Source of the DNA: Treponema bryantii
Lineage (GTDB): Bacteria; Spirochaetota; Spirochaetia; Treponematales; Treponemataceae
NCBI RefSeq assembly: GCF_036492245.1
Contig: NZ_AP025286.1
Coordinates: 3,367,498 to 3,431,497 of the forward strand
Length of the DNA stretch: 64,000 nucleotides
Direction: 5' to 3'
Made by a program: the position numbers and the translations under genes. Under the pieces are notes generated by a model that was given only the letters and a program-made list of their open reading frames with translations, ran no database searches and was not told the DNA's origin. Shown here one piece after another: positions 35,501-43,370 of this stretch; the stretch's first letter is position 1; every line of letters starts with the position of its first letter.

Positions 35501-38500
35501 ATATTCCTTATATCCTCGTAACACCAGAAGGAAAAGTCATGAAGGAAAGTGATGTACCTCTAAAAGTTTCATCACTTGAATATTCACTTTCTCATGAAGT
35601 CTGGACAATGGTTCATGAACAGAGCGTTGACGACACAATCTATACACGTTATGAACGTTCAGATGTAGAAGATGCCAGCGGAGAACTTAAAGCCCTTGCA
35701 AAAGGAATCATCAATATTACTCCAAATACAAGCGGCTGGTACACACTCACACTCACTGGAAAAGACAACCGCGGTGGAAAAGTAATCTGTAAGAGTGAAT
35801 TCTATGTTACAGGAAGCGGCTCAAGCTGGTTCGATCAGTACAATTCAAATTCACTTAAACTTACTCCAGATAAGTCTCAGTATAATCCGGGAGAAACTGC
35901 CCACGTACTTCTTGAAAGCCCGCTTCCAGCTGGCGACTATCTGATAACAGTAGAACGTGAAGGAATCTTTACAGAAGAAATCCGTCACTTTGACAACGGA
36001 GCCGAAGTCCTCGATATTCCTGTTGCTGGAAATTATGTACCTGTTGTTTATCTCTCAGTTTCTTCTTACTCAGAACGCCATGGCGCACCAACACATAATT
36101 ATGGAGAACCAGACCTCGACAAACCGAAAGGCTACTATGGAGTTACACCTATTCTCGTAAATCCTTATGTACGTTCTTTCTCTGTTAAAGTTGAATGTGA
36201 TAAGCCAAGCTACAAACCTGGAGATATGGCAACAATTAAGTTCACAGCAACAAAAGGCGGAAAACCTTATGAAGGCGCTGAACTTACAGCTATGGCCGTA
36301 GATCGTGGAGTTCTCGACCTTATAAATTATCATGTTCCAAATCCAATCGATTTCTTCTACAGCAAAGAAAATTTCCCTCTCAGAGTTTATGGTGGAGACT
36401 CACGTGCTTATCTTATGGACCCTGTAACTTACAGTGTTAAAAATCTGATGGGTGGAGACGCACTTGCAGAAGACGCAGAAAAGGAAGACGAACGAAAGGA
36501 TTTCCGCCCGACAGCTTTTTTTGAACCTGTTCTTGTAACCGATAAAAATGGTGAAGCAACCCTTACCTTTAAAATGCCAGACAGCCTTACAACTTATCGT
36601 ATTACTGCCTTTGGCGTAAAAGATGATTTGTTTGCTTTACAGGAAGAAGAGGTTAAGGTTCAGAACCCAATAAATATTCAGCAGGTTCAGCCACGTCGTC
36701 TCCGTGAACGCGATACTGCAGAATGTGGAGTTCTCATTACAAACCTTGATAAAAACGGACAGAACGTAACTGTAAGCCTTGAAGTGCTTTCTCCAGATAA
36801 AGATACTGCACAGGATATTCTTGAAGGCCGCAAAACAATTCCTGGAAAAGGTTTTGTTGATGGCGAGAGTTCTCACACAGTTTATGTTGCCTCTGGACAG
36901 TCCAGCGTAGTTTATTTTGATGTTGCAGCTCAGACAGAAGGAACAGTAAATCTTGTTTATACAATTAAATCTGATATTCTGAATGAAAAACTTATTTCAC
37001 CGATTCGTATTGAAAAGACCTTTGTATATGAAACCGTTACTATGACCGGAACCATTTCTGATGGAAGTAAAGGTCTTGAAAAAGAATCTCTGATAATTCC
37101 TGGTTTTGCAAAAGAAGGCCGGGGAGATCTTAAGTTTACTCTTGATGCTACACGACTTGGTGTACTTGGCAGTTCAGTTAATTATCTCTTTGATTATCCT
37201 TATGGCTGTCTTGAACAGCAAAGTTCTCGCATACTACCGTTAGTTTGTTTCGGCGAATATATTGATGTCTTTGGTATGAATTCAAAACTACTGAACATAA
37301 AAGACTGTATCACAAGCTTTACAAAAAAATGGAAGGATTATCAGCATGAAGACGGAGGTTTTGGTTACTGGCCGGATTCATACTATTCTTCTTCATTTGT
37401 AAGCATGCGTATTTTATACATCTATGCACTTGCAATGCAGCGGGGTTATACACCAGAAGATATTCCTATCAATGTAAAGAAACTTTCAAAATATGTTTAT
37501 GATAGAATTCTCGATTATAAATCTCATGTTACTAATTCGAACTTCTATGATTACGATATGGCTTTTGCCTGCTATGTTTACAGTCTGCTGAATGATACTT
37601 CCCTCAATTCTGTTCGTGAAGCACTTTATGGCAGAGCAGATGAACTTACTCTTGATTCACTTGCCTACCTTTCGTTAGCTTATCAGAATTCAGGTAAAGC
37701 AGCAGATACAGAAAAGGCAAAAATCATTAACAAGAAAATCCGCCCATACCTGCAGCCAGATCAGCGTAGTGTCACCCTCTCGAAAAAAGCAAAAACGGGT
37801 TACTGGTTCTGCTATCAGAATGAAACAGTTCAGTATGCAGCAATCCTCTCTGCTTTTGTATCAGAAAATCCGAACGACAATCTTGTAGACAAATTGATTT
37901 ATACACTTTTGAAAAAACAGTCTCGTGGTTACTGGCAGAATACAATTACAACTTCTGCTGTGCTTGAATCAATTTATACCTACATTCAAAAGCGCGATCT
38001 CGACTCTACAGACTATACTGCTACAGCTTCACTCAATGGTCGTCAGCTCATGAAAGAAAGTTTTAAAGGCGCAGCAGCTAAACCTAAAACTTTGAGCCTG
38101 CCTTTTGAAGATGATTTTATCTCTTCGCTTTCACGCGATAAGGCTATACCACTTGTATTTGAAAAGGATGGCGACGGTTACTTATTCTATACTGTAGAAA
38201 TGAGATACGCCCTTCCAGATGAAGCACAGGCCGCACGCGATGAAGGTTTGAATATTACTTATGAAATCACAGATTTTGAAACTGGTGAACTTATAAATAT
38301 TTCAAAAGATACCTGTGATGTAACTCTTGAAAGCGGCAAACTTTACAAGGCTAAGGTTTTTGTACAGACCAACCGCACAAGAGAATATGTTGCAGTTCGT
38401 GCACCAATTCCTTCTGGTGCAGAAATTCTAGACTTTACTCTTGTAACAACAGGTTCTGCAGCTCAGAGTAATAATTCACAAGGCTGGCGAAGCTGGATCA

Positions 38501-38691
38501 GTCACAAGAATATAACTGATAACGAAGTGCAGTTCTTCTGGGATGAAATGCACAGCGGCCGTTACTTCTTTGACTTTACATTCCGTGCTGTACGCCGTGG
38601 TATTTATCCTACTCCACCAGTTCAGGGTGAATGTATGTATGAGCCGGAAACCTTCGGCCGCAGCGATGGATATCTGTTTATAATTAAGTAG
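32563..38691 (+). CDS. bacterial alpha-2-macroglobulin lipoprotein
   Basis: Starting at ATG 32563 (AGAGG upstream), this protein has 2042 residues. A lipoprotein signal (MKKSSFLFLAAVSAILTFGSC) has the loose spirochaete lipobox. Macroglobulin domains follow, with the MG/bait region near FMFVDRGIYRPGEIVTFRG and the alpha-2-macroglobulin signature around DSLTTYRITAFG. The thioester motif is YGCLEQ (Cys about 1549), so covalent trapping of proteases is possible. Bacterial homologues are periplasmic protease inhibitors coupled to PBP1C, which is exactly the next gene, one base after the stop. The family pairing makes the assignment secure. Confidence 0.93.
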   Translation: MKKSSFLFLAAVSAILTFGSCKKAQAQSSDSLMSKSDISSQGSPEYKERNSLNLNTDSTNQVDYDSIKKFFTLDYTPEYPDSAFAPAEDSKKSKKKTADKTEESKSYIPGIRKLADYVTKYMTKKANLQDYKPNDELEEDDNTKEFYIEDWGPQGKIVAGENHPSFYVIFSRPVRSLQALDKPQSTSDIMTIEPALPGVFRWYGTKHLSFESDIPADPTIQYTIKINPSIKTPDGKKLTGDTAFTTQAEPVEVINLWGGYIKDSDCAYNWNTGALPPYENRFVMRTNYTTTLSAIKQNLTVLVDGTSVICDIQPVYKDIFHMWSNHADFDEAAGRTNTYLVEIKSDVPHNTLVEVINTNGKSESYNTLMTFTIEEVGEMTEYSSAKYTWPLSVYFSQVPDKQTLINNITYDNNLPLKEENIVINGRSVKICNLPFDYKQEHTITFNSEIKDKYGQNLSLKKATYKFKTPEVKAYVRYQNHGTTMLEAQFPHKMIFEHQNLISGTYALQKTDRPAGNGYYAFNKDKSYSKLFDLGKKNQRNFQELDLEPYLDDGYGFVSFESTAKYKEYNYWREKYEDETSSMSGVVQVTDLGITARMSINKAVVMVRSLSTGKPVENAEVYIVHNLNDYQTWVDGSYVPKKIFVYGDESTYDKMIAKGQTDKNGLAVITYDEKQIKNIQSDNRNAFVYVVNGKDKAAFAPSSHNTWRAGVNTGSMDRARTPQQRTFMFVDRGIYRPGEIVTFRGIDRDQLLGSFTPHSGWYSITAKGSWWNSKEIIEPIAGQLSETGGFYGSFKIPDDIERGIYSLVYSREGDSNETATIRFTIADFERVKFESSITVPEITYFSGDKLTANLSADYLAGGSLSGAKYDISWYKQATTFKTSEPEAKGYSFYTGVYPDRIYYSNDTGTLGVDGTAALICESEKITDGAPYIYHVESAVTDISNQRIAASNDIFVNAAQFYAGIGKAQNINGFAKSGTKLDIPYILVTPEGKVMKESDVPLKVSSLEYSLSHEVWTMVHEQSVDDTIYTRYERSDVEDASGELKALAKGIINITPNTSGWYTLTLTGKDNRGGKVICKSEFYVTGSGSSWFDQYNSNSLKLTPDKSQYNPGETAHVLLESPLPAGDYLITVEREGIFTEEIRHFDNGAEVLDIPVAGNYVPVVYLSVSSYSERHGAPTHNYGEPDLDKPKGYYGVTPILVNPYVRSFSVKVECDKPSYKPGDMATIKFTATKGGKPYEGAELTAMAVDRGVLDLINYHVPNPIDFFYSKENFPLRVYGGDSRAYLMDPVTYSVKNLMGGDALAEDAEKEDERKDFRPTAFFEPVLVTDKNGEATLTFKMPDSLTTYRITAFGVKDDLFALQEEEVKVQNPINIQQVQPRRLRERDTAECGVLITNLDKNGQNVTVSLEVLSPDKDTAQDILEGRKTIPGKGFVDGESSHTVYVASGQSSVVYFDVAAQTEGTVNLVYTIKSDILNEKLISPIRIEKTFVYETVTMTGTISDGSKGLEKESLIIPGFAKEGRGDLKFTLDATRLGVLGSSVNYLFDYPYGCLEQQSSRILPLVCFGEYIDVFGMNSKLLNIKDCITSFTKKWKDYQHEDGGFGYWPDSYYSSSFVSMRILYIYALAMQRGYTPEDIPINVKKLSKYVYDRILDYKSHVTNSNFYDYDMAFACYVYSLLNDTSLNSVREALYGRADELTLDSLAYLSLAYQNSGKAADTEKAKIINKKIRPYLQPDQRSVTLSKKAKTGYWFCYQNETVQYAAILSAFVSENPNDNLVDKLIYTLLKKQSRGYWQNTITTSAVLESIYTYIQKRDLDSTDYTATASLNGRQLMKESFKGAAAKPKTLSLPFEDDFISSLSRDKAIPLVFEKDGDGYLFYTVEMRYALPDEAQAARDEGLNITYEITDFETGELINISKDTCDVTLESGKLYKAKVFVQTNRTREYVAVRAPIPSGAEILDFTLVTTGSAAQSNNSQGWRSWISHKNITDNEVQFFWDEMHSGRYFFDFTFRAVRRGIYPTPPVQGECMYEPETFGRSDGYLFIIK

Positions 38692-38692
38692 A

Positions 38693-40909
38693 ATGCTTCG
38701 CTGTCGTTTACAGAAATTACGGTGCTCCCGCCGGCTTATTCGTGCGGGTGCACTTATCCTTATCCTTCTCTTTGCTTTTCCTGTGGTACTGCGCCTCGTT
38801 CCATTTCCTGAGCTAACGGAATTTATGGCGCAGGAATACAGTTGCAGGATTTACGACCGCCGCGGCGAGCTGATTCAGGTAACGGCGCTTAAGGGCGGTG
38901 GACGAAGAGAATTTACACCTCTTAAGGAAATTCCTAAAGATCTCCAGAAAGCTTTTCTGAAACAGGAAGACCGGCGTTTTTATTTTCATCACGGTGTAGA
39001 CTGGTTTTCTCTTTTACGGGCCGCCTCGCAAAATCATCAGTCAAAAAGAATAGTCCGCGGCGGCTCGACAATCTCAATGCAGCTCGCCAAAGCAATAAAC
39101 AAGGACACCTCTTTAAATTTCCGCCGTAAGTTCTCCGACATCTTTACCGCTTACCGTATAGAAACAAGACTCAGTAAAAAAAAGATTCTCGAACTTTATT
39201 TAAACTCAATTTATTTCGGAGCTAACTCTTATGGCGTAACTTCAGGAGCACGTTCTTTTTTTGGCTGTGAACTTTCACAACTCAATAAAGGTCAGCTGCA
39301 GGTTCTTTCAATAATTCCCCGAAATCCGTCTTTTTATAATCCAGTTGCATTCCCTGAACATTTTAAAATTTACTCAAAAGAAATTGAGCAGGCTGCTCAT
39401 ACAGCGCATTTTTATAAATATCCTTTTAAGCTTCCTCATTTTATAAATTATGTTATTTCTGATTTTAAAAAGAATAATCAAAAGCTTCCCTATAAACTTA
39501 CTACTTCCATAAATCTTGAAATCTCTCAAATGGCAGAAGATTTTTTAAGGGAAGCTCTCGAAGAAGCACGACCTTCAAGAATCACAAATGGTGCACTTTT
39601 GCTATTAGATAACTCAGACGGCTCCGTACTTACCTGGCTCGGTAACGGAGACTTTTTCGACTCTGAAAACTCTGGGCAAATTGACGGCGTTCTTGTAAAG
39701 AATCAGCCTGGAAGTTCAATGAAGCCTTTCCTTTATGCACTCGCTATTGAAAACAACATACTCCAGCCAGGTACAGTTCTCGCAGATGTACCAACTGAAT
39801 TTGGAAATGAAAAACTTTATATTCCTGAAAATTTCAACAACCGGTTTAATGGTCCTGTCCGCACACGAATAGCACTTGCATCCAGTCTTAATGTTCCGGC
39901 CGTTTCAACACTTAATAAACTGGGAGTAAAAGCTTATCTCGAAAAACTTTACGAACTTGGTTTTGAATCTCTTCGTGAAAATGATGCCGGACTTAAAGCA
40001 GATCTCGGACTCGCTCTTGGAGCAGGAGAAGTTTCATTAAAGGAACTCGTTCCTGCTTTCAGTGTCTTTGTAAAGGATGGAACATATTTACCATTAAACT
40101 ATAACAATCAACTAACTAACGGTCGTCAGTTGTACACAGCAGATACATCGCGCATTATTACATCAATACTTTCTGATAAAGGTGCACGTGCTCTTGGTTT
40201 TGGTTATACACAAACATTTCAAACTGACTACCCGTCTATTTTTAAAACCGGGACATCCAATCAATATCAAAATATTATTGCGCTCGGAGCAACACAACAT
40301 TTTACGATTGGTGTATGGATGGGAAACTTTTCCGGTAACACAGTCATTGGAAAAACAGGATCTTCACTTCCAGCCTGGGTTGCTAAAAACATTCTTGATA
40401 AAATTGAAAACTCGACAACTCCATTCCCTGAACCAGAACACTGGCATAAAGAACGTATCTGTTCCCTTTCAGGACAGAAAGCATGTTCAAACTGCCGGGC
40501 GGTAGTTACAGAATATGTTAAAGATGGTACAGAACTTCCAGATTGCAGCTGGCACACATCCCTGTCAGATTCAAAGGAAATATCAACCATCTATCCACCA
40601 GAATATCAGCAGTGGCTTCGTTCTCGTCCTGATAAGGGCTTAATTGAATATGCATTATTGCCGCTTACCTTTATTACTCCAAAACAGGACTCCCTGTTTT
40701 TCTACAGCAGTCTCAATAAAAATCAGCAGGCTATCCCATTTGAAGTAACCGGTGGTTCAGAATCAACTCTGGACATTTATTATGATGAAAAAAAAATCGC
40801 CACAATCGACCGGCCGTTTAACTTTTCACTTCCGGTAAATCGTGGCGATCATTCATGCCGCGTTCAATGCGGTAACGAAGAACTCATATTGAATTTCAGT
40901 GTAAAATAA
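38693..40909 (+). CDS. pbpC: penicillin-binding protein 1C (bifunctional transglycosylase/transpeptidase)
   Basis: This 738-residue protein has one N-terminal membrane anchor (ALILILLFAFPVVLRL). The GT51 glycosyltransferase domain shows FLKQEDRRFYFHHGVDWFSLLRA and GGSTISMQLAKAI. The transpeptidase domain shows SSMKPF (SxxK) and FKTGTSN (KTG). The C-terminal domain of about 100 residues is the PBP1C-type tail. It repairs peptidoglycan after damage, working with the alpha-2-macroglobulin encoded immediately upstream (ATG one base after its stop). It converges with the desulfoferrodoxin gene, one base between the ends. Confidence 0.95.
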   Translation: MLRCRLQKLRCSRRLIRAGALILILLFAFPVVLRLVPFPELTEFMAQEYSCRIYDRRGELIQVTALKGGGRREFTPLKEIPKDLQKAFLKQEDRRFYFHHGVDWFSLLRAASQNHQSKRIVRGGSTISMQLAKAINKDTSLNFRRKFSDIFTAYRIETRLSKKKILELYLNSIYFGANSYGVTSGARSFFGCELSQLNKGQLQVLSIIPRNPSFYNPVAFPEHFKIYSKEIEQAAHTAHFYKYPFKLPHFINYVISDFKKNNQKLPYKLTTSINLEISQMAEDFLREALEEARPSRITNGALLLLDNSDGSVLTWLGNGDFFDSENSGQIDGVLVKNQPGSSMKPFLYALAIENNILQPGTVLADVPTEFGNEKLYIPENFNNRFNGPVRTRIALASSLNVPAVSTLNKLGVKAYLEKLYELGFESLRENDAGLKADLGLALGAGEVSLKELVPAFSVFVKDGTYLPLNYNNQLTNGRQLYTADTSRIITSILSDKGARALGFGYTQTFQTDYPSIFKTGTSNQYQNIIALGATQHFTIGVWMGNFSGNTVIGKTGSSLPAWVAKNILDKIENSTTPFPEPEHWHKERICSLSGQKACSNCRAVVTEYVKDGTELPDCSWHTSLSDSKEISTIYPPEYQQWLRSRPDKGLIEYALLPLTFITPKQDSLFFYSSLNKNQQAIPFEVTGGSESTLDIYYDEKKIATIDRPFNFSLPVNRGDHSCRVQCGNEELILNFSVK

Positions 40910-40910
40910 T

Positions 40911-41285
40911 TTAGCACTTCCAAAGTTTATGCAGATTACAGAACTCCCAAGCACCTTCTACTTTTTCTCCATCAAGAAGTGCAAATTCTGCTTTAGGTTC
41001 ATCACCAGGCTTAAGCTGCTTTTTCTGAATTCCTTTATTTGTTGCAATTACAATCCACTCAATATAATGCTCTGGAAGCATTGGATGAGCTACTGAACCA
41101 ACACTTACAGTTACCTTATTTCCTTCTACATTTACAACAGGAACATGCTTTTCAACTGCAGCATCAGTTGTTCCTGGAACAAGTTCTACCATACTTTCAC
41201 CACAACATACTGTAGGAACTCCGGTATCTTTTACAACTACGATAATCTTACCACAAACTGTACAGTAATAAAATTTCACATCCAT
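40911..41285 (-). CDS. dfx: desulfoferrodoxin (superoxide reductase)
   Basis: This 124-residue two-iron protein reduces superoxide to peroxide in anaerobes. The N-terminal rubredoxin-like FeCys4 centre uses Cys8, Cys11, Cys27 and Cys28. The catalytic centre ligands are visible: Glu45-x-His47 (AVEKHVPVV), His67 and His73 (VAHPMLPEHYIEW), Cys116 and His119 (CNLHKLWKC). This is the full-length Class I form. An AGGAGG ribosome binding site precedes ATG 41285. It is monocistronic. Confidence 0.95.
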   Translation of the reverse strand: MDVKFYYCTVCGKIIVVVKDTGVPTVCCGESMVELVPGTTDAAVEKHVPVVNVEGNKVTVSVGSVAHPMLPEHYIEWIVIATNKGIQKKQLKPGDEPKAEFALLDGEKVEGAWEFCNLHKLWKC

Positions 41286-41435
41286 TTTTTTTATCCTCCT
41301 GATAAATCATATTATTAAAGGGTACATAAAGAATTCTCATTTGTCAAATATAAGTCGATTTTTCTACCGATATATATAAAAGTAACATATAATTGTATAT
41401 AAAGTGTTAAAAATTTAAATCAGCGGAGAGTCATC

Positions 41436-43370
41436 TTGTATAAACGACTATCTTTTCCTCATTTGTTTTTGATTTTGTTTTCATTCTTATTTTCTGTTTC
41501 ATCCCTTTATGCCTCAGAAAACTCCATCGCTATGCCAGAAACAAAAAATCTTATAAGACTGGACGGCAAATGGGAACTCTTTCTTGAAAAAACTCCTGAA
41601 CAAACTTTTAAACTCCTAGATTCTGGAACTCCTGCAGATTTTATGTCTTCTGTTCCAGGAACCTGGAATACTGAAGTATTATATACTGGTAAAACTTCTC
41701 CCATAACTTACGGATGTTACAGATACATCTGCACTAATCTTAATCCTGCAAAAAAGTATGCAATTCTTACAAGAGAATCTCCCGGAACCTCCTGCGCACT
41801 TTACATTAACCGAAAGCTTCTTGGACAAACTGGCGATCCTTTTGCAATGACAAAACCTACCTTCAACGAAAAGCCTAATGCTTATAATCCTTCTCATTCA
41901 CAGAGTATTCCCTTTTATTGTGAATTTTACCCTGACTCAAATGGATCTGTTGAAATTGTTTTTTTAGTATCCAATTACTTCTATAGAAAAGGTGGCCTCT
42001 GGGATGCCGTTTATTTTGGTGAACCTGGATATGTTATGCGTACTAATAATATGACTCTGCTTTTCAATGAATTTGTAATCGGCTGTCTTTTATTTATTAC
42101 GCTTTTAAATTTAATTCAATTTTTCATCAATAAGAAAAAATGGGAATATTTTTATCTGGGAATCGCCTCTCTTGTTTTTGCATTAAGAATCGGAACTGCT
42201 GATTATTGTTCTTTCGGATTCCTTTTCCCAAATCTTATATCTGAAGTAAAAGTTAAACTTGAATATACGGTTTTATGGATTGCACCAATTTCAATTATTC
42301 AAATGATATTTAAGATTTATCCTTCACCAAACCGTGTAATCATTTTTAAATGGCTCAAAGAAAAATACATACGACACTTTCTTGTAATTGCAGATTTATT
42401 ACTTGGTATTTCATCACTGATTGTTCCGGCCTACTATTCAAGCCGACTTGTTCCACCTTTGCAAATCGGTATGGGAATAATTTCTGTTTACGTTATCATC
42501 TTTATCATTTCAAACTTAATTAAACATAGAAAATATTCTTTATATAACAGCATAAGTTACAGCATGCTTTTCCTTGGCGCTATTATTGATATCATTTATT
42601 CACAACAGAAAGATCTGATGCCTTTTTCTTTCTTCCCGATTTTTCTTGTTGCTTTTGCTATCATTCAGATTCTTATGCTTGCTGCAATTCAAAATGATAT
42701 TCACAAAAACACAGAAAAATCTTCTCAGGAATTACAACGCCTTAATGAAGCTTACCTTCGCTTTGTACCAAAAGAATTCCTTCGTCTTCTTAATAAAGAA
42801 TCAATTATCAAAACAAAACTTGGTGATTATTCAAACATTGAAATGACAATTATGTTTTCTAAACAGAAATTTGATGATTCAAAAGATGATATATCTCTCG
42901 AACAGCATTTTGTTCTTTTCAATGAATATCTAAAACAGGTTTCTCCTATCATCAAAAAATATGATGGTTTTGTAAGTAAATTCCTGAGCGGCGGATTTAT
43001 GGCTCTTTTCCCTAATTCAGAAACCGATGCCGTTCGTGCTGCTCTAGAAATCAATGATTGTACTAAAAATAATACCTGGATTGGTATTCACTATGGCCGA
43101 ATGATTATCGGAACAATAGGAGAAGAAAATCGTCTCGATGACACAGTTATTTCAGATACCGTAAATACTGCATCGCGAATTGAATCTGTTTGTGAAAAGC
43201 TTGGAAAAAACATAATTATTTCTCAAGTACTGCATAAGCGTATTTCCCAGGAATCAACATTACCAGTTGAACTTAATGAACTTGAAGCTATTTATGTAAA
43301 GGGCAAAGAAAAGCCTCTTCAGCTTTATGAGGTTACGAGAAAAACTAAAAGAACACAGGAGACAGAGTAA
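41436..43370 (+). CDS. 7TM sensor class III cyclase, C2-like half (metal-site aspartates lost)
   Basis: The start is TTG 41436 after CGGAGAG; 644 residues. Signal peptide (MYKRLSFPHLFLILFSFLF), an extracytoplasmic beta-sandwich of the 7TMR-DISM type (LIRLDGKWELFLEK, VPGTWN, RKGGLWDAVYFGEPG), seven membrane helices (about 210-420), a short coiled linker (QLQRLNEAYLRFVPKEF) and a class III cyclase domain (about 465-635). Both metal aspartates are replaced: Ser475 stands where the first should be, and FLSGG (Gly519) replaces YLGDG. Yet Lys515, Asp574, Asn577 and Arg581 (ISDTVNTASRIES) are kept, i.e. adenine recognition and transition-state residues. Its TAA overlaps the ATG of the next gene by one base. 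It should not be active alone, but could be with the next protein. Confidence 0.85.
   Translation: MYKRLSFPHLFLILFSFLFSVSSLYASENSIAMPETKNLIRLDGKWELFLEKTPEQTFKLLDSGTPADFMSSVPGTWNTEVLYTGKTSPITYGCYRYICTNLNPAKKYAILTRESPGTSCALYINRKLLGQTGDPFAMTKPTFNEKPNAYNPSHSQSIPFYCEFYPDSNGSVEIVFLVSNYFYRKGGLWDAVYFGEPGYVMRTNNMTLLFNEFVIGCLLFITLLNLIQFFINKKKWEYFYLGIASLVFALRIGTADYCSFGFLFPNLISEVKVKLEYTVLWIAPISIIQMIFKIYPSPNRVIIFKWLKEKYIRHFLVIADLLLGISSLIVPAYYSSRLVPPLQIGMGIISVYVIIFIISNLIKHRKYSLYNSISYSMLFLGAIIDIIYSQQKDLMPFSFFPIFLVAFAIIQILMLAAIQNDIHKNTEKSSQELQRLNEAYLRFVPKEFLRLLNKESIIKTKLGDYSNIEMTIMFSKQKFDDSKDDISLEQHFVLFNEYLKQVSPIIKKYDGFVSKFLSGGFMALFPNSETDAVRAALEINDCTKNNTWIGIHYGRMIIGTIGEENRLDDTVISDTVNTASRIESVCEKLGKNIIISQVLHKRISQESTLPVELNELEAIYVKGKEKPLQLYEVTRKTKRTQETE

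Noticed and set aside
41436..43370. First cyclase gene as a decaying pseudogene
   Set aside because: The frame is intact over 644 codons, and exactly the partner-half catalytic residues are conserved. Decay would not be so selective.
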